This document shows, in pieces, positions 33,515 to 41,629 of a stretch of DNA of 64,000 nucleotides. Every line of letters begins with the position of its first letter. Positions within the stretch are counted from its first letter, which is position 1. The translations under genes were made by a program, and so were the position numbers. Origin of the DNA: Fuerstiella sp041398845 (GTDB lineage: Bacteria; Planctomycetota; Planctomycetia; Planctomycetales; Planctomycetaceae); contig JAWKTZ010000012.1 in assembly GCA_041398845.1 (NCBI GenBank), positions 248,001 through 312,000 of the forward strand, in the 5' to 3' direction. The notes beneath the pieces were generated by a model. That model saw only the letters and a list, made by a program, of their open reading frames with translations. It ran no database searches and was not told the origin of the DNA.

Positions 33515-35626
33515 TTACGCCACAAAACTAATTCGGTCAGGCAGACCCTGTTCCGTGACTTCGCCATCGCCGGCAACGTCCCGACCGTTGATGATGCGAC
33601 TCGCCGGATACGAAGGTCTGCGATCCTGATCTGATCGGCCCGAACCACTGCCTGTCGTGACATCAATGTTCAACTGTCGAAATATGGATTCGGTGTCAGG
33701 TGCCTCGTGGCTCAGCCGGTCAAGCCCTGCCTGAATCAGATTCAGAGTCTCGGGGTCAGCCGCGTCCACATGCATCTCAATTCCGCCGACTGTTCGCTTC
33801 ATCGAAATGACCATTCGGCCGAGTTCCGGTGGGTCCAGCCGAATGATAAATCGCTGCTGCCCGCCATCGCTCAATGTTTCCACTCGCCGAGTCACCTCGG
33901 CTGCGAGTTGCTCTACGACATTCGGCATCGGCCCGAACTCAGTTGCCTGAGTTGCCGGGGCCACTGATGAGTTGGCCGCTGATGCGTTGGCCTGAGATGC
34001 AATGGAAGGTGCCGACGACTCTCCGACGACAGCTTCCAGTGTTGCTGTTTCCCTGTTTGTGAACGAAACGATGTCGTCGGCGAAGGTCGTCTCAGGAATG
34101 GTGTCAAGTTCGATTCGCCCGGGAATTTCGACGGGGACTTCGGCTGCCGAATTCATCTGACGGAAGGGTAGCACATCCGGATCTCCGAAGAATATCCGGT
34201 CTGTCGCCGGCGATGGCACCAACGAATCGGGGCCGATGACACCGGCGATGGCGTCTGACACTTCCGTCTGCGGAATGATCGCCGCTGAAACAGCGACCGG
34301 TGTATCGGATTGCTGCTGATGTTGTAGCTGCTGCTGTGCCACCAGGCGGTTTGCGGCACCGCTGTTTGCGATGACAGGAACATCCGCCGGAACGTCCGCC
34401 ACGGTCGGTGATCTGTCACCACTCACGGCGTCGATGGCCGGTGAGGCCGAATTCGGGTTTTCGGTGGACTCGTCCGGCGCAGAGCTGACGGCGCTGTTGG
34501 AAGGGGCAGCCGTGACTTCACCGGCCGCCGTTGGTTCCGTCAGAGCGGCCTCGGTAGCTGCTGGTGCTGCAAGAGTGTTTTGTGGATTGACTTCCAAAGG
34601 AGCAGCAATGAAAGATTGAATCGGCTGGACGTTTGACGGTGCGTTTGTCCAGCCTGGCGTCGGAACTTCGCTTCCTGAACGAACGACGCCCGCGTCTTCA
34701 CGGAACGTTTCAACCTGCCCGCTGAATTCTGTGGAAGCAAAGAGTGGCCCGTCGACCTGGTTCTGATCACGTTCGATCGTGTTGCCGTCAACCGAATCGT
34801 CAACCACCACCGAACCGGTTGCTGCTGCCGGAAATTCTGCGGTATGCCGGTCGGTGCTCTGAGTCTGTGTGACCAGCGTCGCGGATGTGTCCGGCACGAC
34901 AACGTCAGCCACGGATTGTGTTGGAAGTCGGCCGTCGGCCGACGGGCTCAGATCAGCGATCTGATCTGAGCGAGTGAACAGATTTGTCGATGCAGCCGAC
35001 AGGGATTCGGCATCGGCCGTCGAGACGCCGGGACTGTCCGTTGTTCCGGTCGACGGTGGAATAACAAACAAAGTCACCGTATGCACGTCCTGGGACGGAA
35101 CGTTCAGCAGTTGTCCGATCTCGGCGATGTCGTCTTCAGTACGGACCGGAAGATAAGACTGAGCGACTGCGGATTGCCGACTGGCCACCTCCATCGCAAA
35201 GTCCCGATGCAACAGGCTGGTGTCGGTCGTGACATTCGGCGTCTGCTGTTTGCCGAGAACTGACATGTCGAGGTTTGTCGAAGAGACCATGATCTGACCC
35301 AGAGATCGATGACTGAACGACTCGGTGTCCACCCGCTCAGCATCCACCGACGCGGTGACCACGGGCTCAGCGTCCACCGACGTGGTGTCCACTGACACAG
35401 TGTCCACGGACGCATGGACCAGGTCAGAATTCTCGGGCGGCACCGGGATGGCATACGATGCCATCAGATCGGCAAAGGCACCGGGAGCGGGAGCGGTTGT
35501 GGACTTTTGAACGATCTGACCGGAAGTTCCGGAAGTCACCGCAACTTCGGTCCTTGCGATGGCCGTTGGCGCACCACCGGACAGGAGATCCAGCGCGTTC
35601 GATTTTGGAACCCCCACCATTCCCAT
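33515..35626 (-). CDS. fliK: Flagellar hook-length control protein FliK
   Basis: 703 aa. The C-terminal Flg_hook domain (about 575-665) is recognisable: QRFIIRLDPPELGRMVISMKRTVGGIEMHVDAADPETLNLIQAGLDRL. The N-terminal 570 residues are Ser/Thr/Ala/Pro-rich and probably unstructured, as expected for the ruler part. Residues 73-102 contain SVD-type tandem repeats (SVDTVSVDTTSVDAEPVV). FliK measures hook length and switches export specificity. The start could be the second Met, two residues in. First gene of the fliK-flgD-flgE set. Confidence 0.92.
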   Translation of the reverse strand: MGMVGVPKSNALDLLSGGAPTAIARTEVAVTSGTSGQIVQKSTTAPAPGAFADLMASYAIPVPPENSDLVHASVDTVSVDTTSVDAEPVVTASVDAERVDTESFSHRSLGQIMVSSTNLDMSVLGKQQTPNVTTDTSLLHRDFAMEVASRQSAVAQSYLPVRTEDDIAEIGQLLNVPSQDVHTVTLFVIPPSTGTTDSPGVSTADAESLSAASTNLFTRSDQIADLSPSADGRLPTQSVADVVVPDTSATLVTQTQSTDRHTAEFPAAATGSVVVDDSVDGNTIERDQNQVDGPLFASTEFSGQVETFREDAGVVRSGSEVPTPGWTNAPSNVQPIQSFIAAPLEVNPQNTLAAPAATEAALTEPTAAGEVTAAPSNSAVSSAPDESTENPNSASPAIDAVSGDRSPTVADVPADVPVIANSGAANRLVAQQQLQHQQQSDTPVAVSAAIIPQTEVSDAIAGVIGPDSLVPSPATDRIFFGDPDVLPFRQMNSAAEVPVEIPGRIELDTIPETTFADDIVSFTNRETATLEAVVGESSAPSIASQANASAANSSVAPATQATEFGPMPNVVEQLAAEVTRRVETLSDGGQQRFIIRLDPPELGRMVISMKRTVGGIEMHVDAADPETLNLIQAGLDRLSHEAPDTESIFRQLNIDVTTGSGSGRSDQDRRPSYPASRIINGRDVAGDGEVTEQGLPDRISFVA

Positions 35627-36082
35627 AACTTGCCCCCCGGAAAGTCATTCTGGCTGTCAGCATGCGAAGCACAAAAGCAACATGCATCCGGCTTGCTGAA
35701 TCGGGAAGTGGCCGCACGCCTGCGGAACAAACCGTTCAGCAGCGTATCCGAAGACACTTCCCCGCAGTGCTCTGAAATCGGCTGACCTCAGCAACTCGCA
35801 CGACCAGGAAGCGCCCTGTCGCCCTGTCTTCACTGTCTTGTAGGGGAATTCCTCAAAGATATCTGGCAAGTCGGCAATTCCGGCCGCTCTGATAACAGGC
35901 GGTGTGTGCCCATCGTCCGGCATCGCCAGTGCATCGAGTCGATGCCGTTGTTTCAGAAGCACGCGAAACAGCGGCAGCACCGGAAGCACCGGCAGAGCCG
36001 GAAGTGGCACACCTGTGAGTGTTTCGAGCGGATTTGCGGGATCTGAAAAAGAGGCTGGGGCAGGCCCATTCTCAGATCGATT
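35627..36082. other. Intergenic region between cimA and fliK, no supported gene
   Basis: Both flanking genes are on the minus strand, so this holds the end of the cimA transcript and the likely promoter of fliK. A 117-codon open frame on the minus strand has no motif, signal or start that I can support. Confidence 0.4.
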
Positions 36083-37651
36083 TTATGCTCCCACAGCTCC
36101 GCGATCCTTGTGAATCTTGTATTCAAAGGCGTCGACCAGAGCGATCCAACTGGCTTCGATGATGTTTTCGCTCACGCCCACCGTACACCACACATCGGCC
36201 TTGTCTTTGCTTTCAATCACCACGCGAACTCGAGCGGCCGTGCCTTCTGTGCTGTTGATTACTCGCACTTTGTAGTCCACCAGCGTCATTTCCGACAGAC
36301 GCGGGTACGATGTTGTCAGAGCTTTTCGCAGCGCTGAATCCAGAGCGTTGACGGGGCCGTCGCCTTCACCCACCACCAACTGCACTTCGTCATCCACCGT
36401 GAGTTTGATGACAGCGTCTGTCACCGGTTCGCGGGACTGGTTCTCCACGTTGACTCGATAATGATCCAGAGAAAACGTCTGCTTGTAGGTTCCGGCCTGC
36501 TTCATGACCAGCAGGTCAAACGACGCTTCGGCGGCTTCGAACTGATAGCCATCATTCTCCAGATCCTGCACGGCGGTCAGAATTTTCGACTGCAGGACCC
36601 CGTCGGCCTCCAGACGAAACTTGGTTGTCTTGGCCATGATGTTCGAACGACCGGACAGTTCACTCACCAGAACCCGGCGAGTATTCCCGACGGTTTCCGG
36701 CTGTATGTGTTCGTAGCTGTGAGCGATTCGGTTGACAGCATGAACGTGCATTCCACCTTTATGAGCAAACGCACTGTTGCCCACAAACGGCTGACCATTG
36801 CGAAAATTCATGTTGGCCATTTCGTAGACATAACGCGACAGTTCGGTCAGTCGCTGAATTCCGCCGTCCACAAGAACGTCGCAGTTCATCTTCAAGGCCA
36901 GGTTGGCCGCCATGGAAATCAGGTCGACGTTGCCGCAGCGTTCGCCAATGCCGTTGATGGTTCCCTGAACCTGTATGGCTCCGGCACGGACAGCGGCCAG
37001 AGAATTTGCGACGGCCAGTTCGCTGTCGTTGTGACAGTGAATGCCGACAGCGACATTGAGGCTGTTCTGCAGCGCTGTGACGGCGGCGGCAATCTGTTCC
37101 GGCAGCGAGCCACCATTGGTATCACACATGCAGATCATGTCCGCTCCGGCTTCGGCGGCCGCCTGCCATGTCTGCAGAGCATAGTCCGGGTTGGCTCGCC
37201 AGCCGTCAAAGCAGTGTTCGGCGTCGTAGATCACTTCACGACCTTCGGACTTCACGTAGGCGATGGAATCCCGGATCATCGCCAGATTCTCTTCCAGAGA
37301 CACTCGCAGCACCTCCGTGACGTGCAGGTCCCATGTCTTGCCCACAATTGTCACCACGGGAGCTCGACTTCGCACCAGAGCCTGCATTCCGAGATCATCG
37401 CAGGCGGCGATGCCTTTGCGGCGAGTCATCCCGAAAGCCGTGATCTTTGCGTGTTTCCAGTCCCTGTCCGCAGCGCGGCGGAAGAATTCTTCGTCTTTGG
37501 GATTGGAGAGCGGATAACCGCCTTCGATGTAGTCAAACCCCAGATCGTCCAGCCGGGATGCAATCATCAGTTTGTCCTGCAGAGAAAAGTTCACGCCTTC
37601 TCCCTGAGAACCATCGCGGAGCGTTGTGTCGTAGAGCTGAATTCTGGGCAT
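36083..37651 (-). CDS. cimA: Citramalate synthase
   Basis: 522 aa. Condenses pyruvate with acetyl-CoA to (R)-citramalate, the first step of the threonine-independent isoleucine route. HMGL-like TIM barrel: LYDTTLRDGSQGEGVNFSLQDK, DYIEGGYPLSNPKDEEFF, ICMCDTNGGSLPEQI, IHCHNDSELAVANSLAAVRAGAIQVQGTINGIGERCGN (HxH metal site). MEMANMNFR..PFVGNSAFAHKGGMHVHAV also fits CimA rather than LeuA. The C-terminal dimer domain (about 390-520, DYKVRVINSTEGTAARVRVV) usually binds the end-product inhibitor. The 300-base upstream leader looks like an isoleucine attenuator. Confidence 0.95.
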   Translation of the reverse strand: MPRIQLYDTTLRDGSQGEGVNFSLQDKLMIASRLDDLGFDYIEGGYPLSNPKDEEFFRRAADRDWKHAKITAFGMTRRKGIAACDDLGMQALVRSRAPVVTIVGKTWDLHVTEVLRVSLEENLAMIRDSIAYVKSEGREVIYDAEHCFDGWRANPDYALQTWQAAAEAGADMICMCDTNGGSLPEQIAAAVTALQNSLNVAVGIHCHNDSELAVANSLAAVRAGAIQVQGTINGIGERCGNVDLISMAANLALKMNCDVLVDGGIQRLTELSRYVYEMANMNFRNGQPFVGNSAFAHKGGMHVHAVNRIAHSYEHIQPETVGNTRRVLVSELSGRSNIMAKTTKFRLEADGVLQSKILTAVQDLENDGYQFEAAEASFDLLVMKQAGTYKQTFSLDHYRVNVENQSREPVTDAVIKLTVDDEVQLVVGEGDGPVNALDSALRKALTTSYPRLSEMTLVDYKVRVINSTEGTAARVRVVIESKDKADVWCTVGVSENIIEASWIALVDAFEYKIHKDRGAVGA

Positions 37652-37712
37652 GGAATTTCTGTTTGGCTGGATGTCGGAAACGGCGATGTCTGAGAGTCAC
37701 ACTTCGAACAAC

Positions 37713-37741
37713 AAAAAAGCCCTCAGGCAACCTGAGGGCTT
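37713..37741 (-). terminator. Rho-independent terminator in the cimA leader (attenuator candidate)
   Basis: On the minus strand, aagccctcagg and cctgagggctt form a perfect 11-bp stem with loop ttg, and a run of six Ts follows. It ends 62 bases before the cimA ATG, with no gene between, so it would stop cimA transcription unless prevented. The 5' arm (ccctcagg) also matches the complement of cctgagg at 37865-37871, just after the leader peptide. Confidence 0.8.
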
Positions 37742-37743
37742 CT

Positions 37744-37845
37744 GGAGGCTATCTGAAAAAGGGGTCTGACCCTCTCCGGGCAGCGGTATTGACTGCAGAT
37801 TTGCCGCCCTCCAAAGGGTCAGACCCCTTTTTCAGATAGCTTCTA
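37744..37845. repeat. Palindromic repeat B2, inside the cimA leader
   Basis: Near-complete B element: ggaggctatctgaaaaaggg...cagatagcttc. Its self-complementary arms would close as a long hairpin between the antiterminator-like arm and the terminator of the cimA leader. Confidence 0.85.
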
Positions 37846-37864
37846 AAAGACAGGGCTTGGAATT

Positions 37865-37874
37865 CCTCAGGCAA
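37865..37874 (-). promoter_or_regulatory. Antiterminator-like arm of the cimA attenuator
   Basis: The minus-strand ten bases ttgcctgagg directly after the leader stop codon recur exactly as the loop and 3' arm of the terminator (37721-37730). They can therefore pair with the terminator 5' arm (ccctcagg) instead. Pairing is 7 Watson-Crick pairs plus a G-U. This is the geometry of a 2:3 antiterminator; the role is inferred. Confidence 0.6.
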
Positions 37875-37875
37875 A

Positions 37876-37944
37876 TCAAATCCGGCTGCTGACAATGAGG
37901 TCGCAGATGGCAATCATCAAAATGGCTGGAATGATGGGCGTCAC
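37876..37944 (-). CDS. Isoleucine-rich leader peptide of cimA (candidate)
   Basis: 22 codons from GTG 37944 to TGA 37876. Isoleucine is at positions 4, 5, 8, 11, 13, 17 and 22 (7 of 22), with Leu at 9 and 16 and Val at 18; the middle reads IIPAILMIAICDLIV. It begins about 32 bases after the predicted transcription start and stops just before the antiterminator-like arm. Leader peptides of ilv operons have the same character: ribosome stalling at Ile codons when Ile-tRNA is short frees downstream transcription. No Shine-Dalgarno is seen, which is common in planctomycetes. Candidate only. Confidence 0.6.
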   Translation of the reverse strand: MTPIIPAILMIAICDLIVSSRI

Positions 37945-37982
37945 GTGAGAACTCTGATGTGAGGGTGGCCTGAAGGCGTCAG

Positions 37983-38011
37983 ATGTTATTCGCTGCGGTG
38001 AGCATGGTCAA
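37983..38011 (-). promoter_or_regulatory. Predicted sigma70-type promoter of cimA
   Basis: Minus strand: -35 TTGACC (38011-38006, 5 of 6 matches), a 17-base spacer, and -10 TAACAT (37988-37983, 4 of 6). Transcription would start near 37976, placing the leader peptide, repeat and terminator in a leader of about 325 bases to the cimA ATG. Confidence 0.55.
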
Positions 38012-38086
38012 TGAAGGAAGCCTGGATTGCTTCGGACCGGTGCCTGAAGTTTTCATCAAAAGGCGTTAAAGTCAAAGGCGAATGGC

Positions 38087-38114
38087 TTGCGACATCGCAG
38101 GAATTGCGTATACA
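38087..38114 (+). promoter_or_regulatory. Possible promoter of the SET-domain gene
   Basis: TTGCGA (38087-38092), 16-base spacer, TATACA (38109-38114), each 4 of 6 matches. It would give a start near 38121, about 45 bases before the preferred ATG at 38166. Weak by itself. Confidence 0.35.
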
Positions 38115-38165
38115 TCGCCGCCGGAGATTTACGGATTTTTTACGGATGCATTAGACAGGAAGACT

Positions 38166-38648
38166 ATGCCCATTCGCCCGTCCGCTTCGATTGAAGTGAA
38201 GTACACGGCCCGAAAAGGTCGTGGAGTGTTTGCGACTCAGATGATTCCCAAAGGCACAGAGTTCGAACGAGTCCCCGTGCTGGTCATGCGTGCTCAGGAA
38301 GTTATGGACGGCGACGCCGAAGACCTGCTTCCCAATTACGTGTTCGAATGGGGCAAAGACACCGTCGCCCTGGCTCTGGGATTTGGTTCCCTGTACAACC
38401 ATTCGTATTCCCCGAACGCTCGTTACGACGACGTTGGCCGAATGACCAAGGTGTACACGGCGGTCCGGGATATTCAGCCGGGTGAAGAAATCACCATCAA
38501 TTACAATGGCAGTGAGGACGATCTGGCACCGGTCGGCTTTGATGTGGAAGAAACCCCGACACAGGTCAGAACAGCTCGAACCGCGTCCAGGAACGGCAAA
38601 CTGGCCGAACGCAGCGCGAGTGCCTCCAAAGCAATCAGCAGCCTTTAG
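38166..38648 (+). CDS. SET-domain protein
   Basis: 160 aa from ATG 38166, with agga 5 bases upstream; an in-frame ATG at 38082 lies within the possible promoter. Compact SET fold: VKYTARKGRGVFATQMIPKGTEFERVPVLVM, LALGFGSLYNHSYSPNARY (the NHS..PN substrate/SAM motif) and IQPGEEITINYNGSEDD (catalytic Tyr in NYN). SET proteins of this size methylate lysine in eukaryotes and some bacteria; targets in bacteria are largely unknown. The C-terminal tail (about 125-160) is basic, Ser/Arg-rich. Soluble, no signal peptide. Confidence 0.88.
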   Translation: MPIRPSASIEVKYTARKGRGVFATQMIPKGTEFERVPVLVMRAQEVMDGDAEDLLPNYVFEWGKDTVALALGFGSLYNHSYSPNARYDDVGRMTKVYTAVRDIQPGEEITINYNGSEDDLAPVGFDVEETPTQVRTARTASRNGKLAERSASASKAISSL

Positions 38649-38768
38649 TGGCTATCTGAAAAAGGGGTCTGACCCTTTGGAGGGCGACAAATTTGCAGGC
38701 GATACGGCTGCCCGGAGTGGGATTCGCCAGGATTCCCCGAGTGAGAGGAATTCCGGCGAATCCCACGA
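38648..38768. repeat. Hybrid palindromic repeat: left B (B3) joined to right C (C4)
   Basis: 38648-38717 is the left half and loop of family B (ggctatctgaaaaaggggtc, ctgaccctttggagggcgac, tacggctgcccggag). It runs without a gap into the C family (gtgggattcgccag...ttccggcgaatcccac, 38716-38768). Starts at the SET-gene stop codon. Confidence 0.85.
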
Positions 38769-39054
38769 CCCGAAAATTAACCTGTATCAGATCACTGGTG
38801 CGGCTGGCTCAGGACGTTGCAATCCATCTGCTGTTTGAGGACGTGAATCCGGCAAGCAGAATGGCGAAATCGTGTGAGCTGCCGGATTTCCCCGAAAAAC
38901 CTGTCCCATTCGACAGAACGCGGTCGCTTGCCATTCAATGCCAGGCGTTGACGAGGTATTCTGCGGGCGTGTTGAATTGATGGATTGGTTCCAGGAAATC
39001 TGATCGACCGGCGAATTCACGTCCGAGGTCACAGGACTTTGAACGCCTGACAAC

Positions 39055-39127
39055 ACCGGAACTGGCTCCCGGACGTAACAAAATTCGCGTGAAATGACTG
39101 GCTCGCCAAGGTGCCTGGGCCGGTTTT
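39055..39127 (+). repeat. Element D2: second copy of the D element
   Basis: accgg and ccggt arms pair; interior ctcccggacg, caaaattcgcgtga and ggtgcctg match D1 (12507-12579) at the same spacing, with the same 73-base length. It is followed by tttt rather than eight Ts. Confidence 0.45.
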
Positions 39128-39176
39128 GATCGCAAGGGAATCAGGGGGCAGATTCTGTATTCACGGGCTCGTCACG

Positions 39177-39279
39177 TAGAGGCTATCTGAAAAAGGGGCT
39201 GACCCTTTGGAGGGCAGCAAAATCGCAACAAGAACGGCTGCCCGGAGAGGGTCAGACCCCTTTTTCAGATAGCCTCTAG
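39177..39279. repeat. Palindromic repeat B4
   Basis: tagaggctatctgaaaaagg...ctgaccctttggagggcagc on the left and ggctgcccggagagggtcag...cagatagcctcta on the right. Lies about 65 bases upstream of yidC. Confidence 0.85.
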
Positions 39280-39345
39280 GGCCTGCCCCCGTGAATTTAA
39301 CAGCCTGTGCCGCTCGGTGACAAAAGTTGACCGCAAGACTACACT

Positions 39346-41559
39346 ATGGATAACCGTCGCTTCGTTACCTTCCTGGTCTTCTTCTTTGCGTTCACCTTTA
39401 TTTATAACGGGATCATCGCACCGAAGTTCTTTCCACAGCCCCGGCCACGTCCGGTTGTCGACAACAATATCGACCCCGACGACCCGCTGGACCCGGCTCA
39501 GGACCCGGCCGCTGCAGCCGAAGATACTGCGGAACGGCACGACGCTGATGGCAAAGCGGCTGATCCGGACAAGCCTGCCGCAGCCGCCAATCTCGAACCC
39601 GCCGTCCATCCGCTGAAGACCGTCACACTCGGGTCGCTGGATCCGGCCAGTGGCTACTTTCTGGAAGTGACGCTGACGTCCGCCGGAGCGGCTGTGGAAT
39701 CGGTTCGACTGTCCGACCCGAAGTTCAGGGAGCTGACGGATCGCGATCGCCAGTTGACCGTTCTGGGAACCAACACCACAGAAGACGAAACGTTTACGAC
39801 AGCCGTTGCGGCCATCGATCGGCAACTCAAAAATTTCCAACTGAAACTGGAGACCATTGCATGGGAAGTGGTCTCCGCAGACGTCGATCAGGCCACGTTT
39901 TCTTTCACGTCGCCCGATCAGACTTTACGTCTCACCAAAACCTATCGCCTGACGAAAGTCAAAGGATCGCCGGAAGAACTCAGGAACGCCTTTCTGAAGA
40001 ACTCAGACGGCTACACCATTCAGATGGATCTGTCGGTCACCAATCTGTCGGATCGGCCGCAGGAAATTGTGTATGAACTTCAGGGGCCCGTCGGCATCGT
40101 GCTTGAGAATGTCGAACATACTCGCAAGTACGTCGACATCAAGATCGAATTCAAAGACGAAGACGATCCGGTGACGCTGGCTGTGAGCGAAGTCGACAGG
40201 ATGTACAACCGGGTTCTGGATGCCGGACAGAACCAGGGAAAGGCGTTTAACGAAACTCAGGTCCGCGATCAGATTCGGCAAAGTGACGCATGGACAGGAA
40301 CATTTCGTTACGCCGGTGTCGATGTCCAGTTCTTTGCCGCCTTGGTCGCTCCGTTGAAGGAACCCGCCGCACCAGACAACGCCGCAGTTCCGGGAGTGCC
40401 TCAGAAATGGGTGGAACGCACCTATCCGGTGATGATTCAGAAGGATCGAGCCAACCTGGCGGCCAGCGACATCAGCTTTCGCATGGTGTCGACTCCGATC
40501 AACCTTGAGGCCAAAGGTGGCAACGACACGGCGACTCACACCTATGCGCTGTTTGTCGGACCGAAGCGCTCCGATCTGCTCGATCCGGAACCGTTTGCGG
40601 CCGCTCAGGTGCTGGACTACGGTTCGTGGTTCGGCCTGGTTGCTCGCGGCATGCACTGGATTCTGGACAAGCTGCATCACATGGGGATGCCGTATTTTCT
40701 GGCGATTATTTCATTGACGGTGCTTGTTCGAGGAATGATGTTTCCTCTGTCCCGAAAACAGGCCATCATGGCAGCCAAACAGAAGGCACTGGCTCCCAGG
40801 CTTCAGGAACTGAAGCTGAAACACGGCGACGACAAGGAGAAGTTTGCTCGAGCACAAATGGAACTGTGGCGCAAACACGGAGTCAACCCTCTGGGAGGTT
40901 GTCTGCCGGCTCTGGTTCAGCTTCCCATCTTCATTGGGCTGTACACATGCCTGAATACAGCCGTGGATCTGCGGTTGAGCAGTTTTTTGTGGATCGACAA
41001 TCTGGCCGCTCCGGATGCTCTCACGACCATGCCGCGATTGCCGGTGCTCGGATCGGACTTTAATCTGCTGCCGTGCATTTCCGTGGCTTTGTTTCTGGTC
41101 CAGCAGAAACTGTTCATGCCGCCACCTCAGGACGAACAGGCGGAGATGACGGCGAAGATGATGAACATGATGACCATTGTGATGGGGGTCATGTTCTGGC
41201 ACGTTCCCGCCGGATTGTGTATCTACTTCATCGCGTCCAGCCTGTGGGGAATTGCAGAACGCAAACTGCTCGGAAGTGCCGGAGATGGCCAGGTGCCTCA
41301 GGTTGTCGTCAATGACCCCGGTGACAGGGACAACGGAAACGGCCAGGGAAAAGCGAAAGGCAAAGGGGCTGCCGGCGGCAACGCCGGAGCAAATGGCGGC
41401 AACGCCAATGGAGGGAACGCGAACGTCAAACAAGGCTTTTTCGGAAAACTGATGCTGGCTCTGGAAGAAGCCCAGAAAAAAGCCGAGGAAGCTCAGCGCC
41501 AGGCCGGAAAAACGCCAGACAAATCCGATCGCGGAAAGGGCAAAAAGAAGGGCCGTTAG
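39346..41559 (+). CDS. yidC: Membrane protein insertase YidC
   Basis: 737 aa. N-terminal membrane anchor (FVTFLVFFFAFTFIYNGIIAP), a large periplasmic domain (about 30-420), then the Oxa1-type insertase core (about 430-650): MGMPYFLAIISLTVLVRGMMFPLSRKQAIMA (with the substrate-cavity Arg), WRKHGVNPLGGCLPALVQLPIFIGLYTCLN, and MMTIVMGVMFWHVPAGLCIYFIASSLWGIAE. The C-terminal tail is low-complexity (AGGNAGANGGNANGGNANV) and basic (KSDRGKGKKKGR), which may bind ribosomes. YidC inserts proteins into the inner membrane alone or with Sec. The N-terminal linker is long and acidic, otherwise normal length. Confidence 0.97.
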   Translation: MDNRRFVTFLVFFFAFTFIYNGIIAPKFFPQPRPRPVVDNNIDPDDPLDPAQDPAAAAEDTAERHDADGKAADPDKPAAAANLEPAVHPLKTVTLGSLDPASGYFLEVTLTSAGAAVESVRLSDPKFRELTDRDRQLTVLGTNTTEDETFTTAVAAIDRQLKNFQLKLETIAWEVVSADVDQATFSFTSPDQTLRLTKTYRLTKVKGSPEELRNAFLKNSDGYTIQMDLSVTNLSDRPQEIVYELQGPVGIVLENVEHTRKYVDIKIEFKDEDDPVTLAVSEVDRMYNRVLDAGQNQGKAFNETQVRDQIRQSDAWTGTFRYAGVDVQFFAALVAPLKEPAAPDNAAVPGVPQKWVERTYPVMIQKDRANLAASDISFRMVSTPINLEAKGGNDTATHTYALFVGPKRSDLLDPEPFAAAQVLDYGSWFGLVARGMHWILDKLHHMGMPYFLAIISLTVLVRGMMFPLSRKQAIMAAKQKALAPRLQELKLKHGDDKEKFARAQMELWRKHGVNPLGGCLPALVQLPIFIGLYTCLNTAVDLRLSSFLWIDNLAAPDALTTMPRLPVLGSDFNLLPCISVALFLVQQKLFMPPPQDEQAEMTAKMMNMMTIVMGVMFWHVPAGLCIYFIASSLWGIAERKLLGSAGDGQVPQVVVNDPGDRDNGNGQGKAKGKGAAGGNAGANGGNANGGNANVKQGFFGKLMLALEEAQKKAEEAQRQAGKTPDKSDRGKGKKKGR

Positions 41560-41629
41560 CGCCCTGCCGCTCCACTTCGACGACATCCAGCGGACTATCG
41601 GTCAATGCACCCAATAGGGCGCTGTCCGG

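Larger units (their letters stand above)
38769..39345. other. Intergenic region with elements D2 and B4, no supported gene
   Basis: Between the SET gene and yidC. It contains D2 (39055-39127) and B4 (39177-39279). B4 is itself flanked by an outer inverted pair (attcacggg before, cccgtgaat after). Short open frames in between have no motif. Confidence 0.5.

Noticed and set aside
35326..35410. Tandem repeats (SVDT type) that might look like a small repeat array or CRISPR
   Set aside because: In frame within fliK and coding for SVD repeats of the disordered ruler region; no spacer structure.
35657..36010. 117-codon minus-strand open frame upstream of fliK
   Set aside because: No signal, motif or ribosome site; its composition is not protein-like enough to claim a gene.
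36461..37693. 410-codon plus-strand open frame
   Set aside because: Antisense of cimA; no family features.
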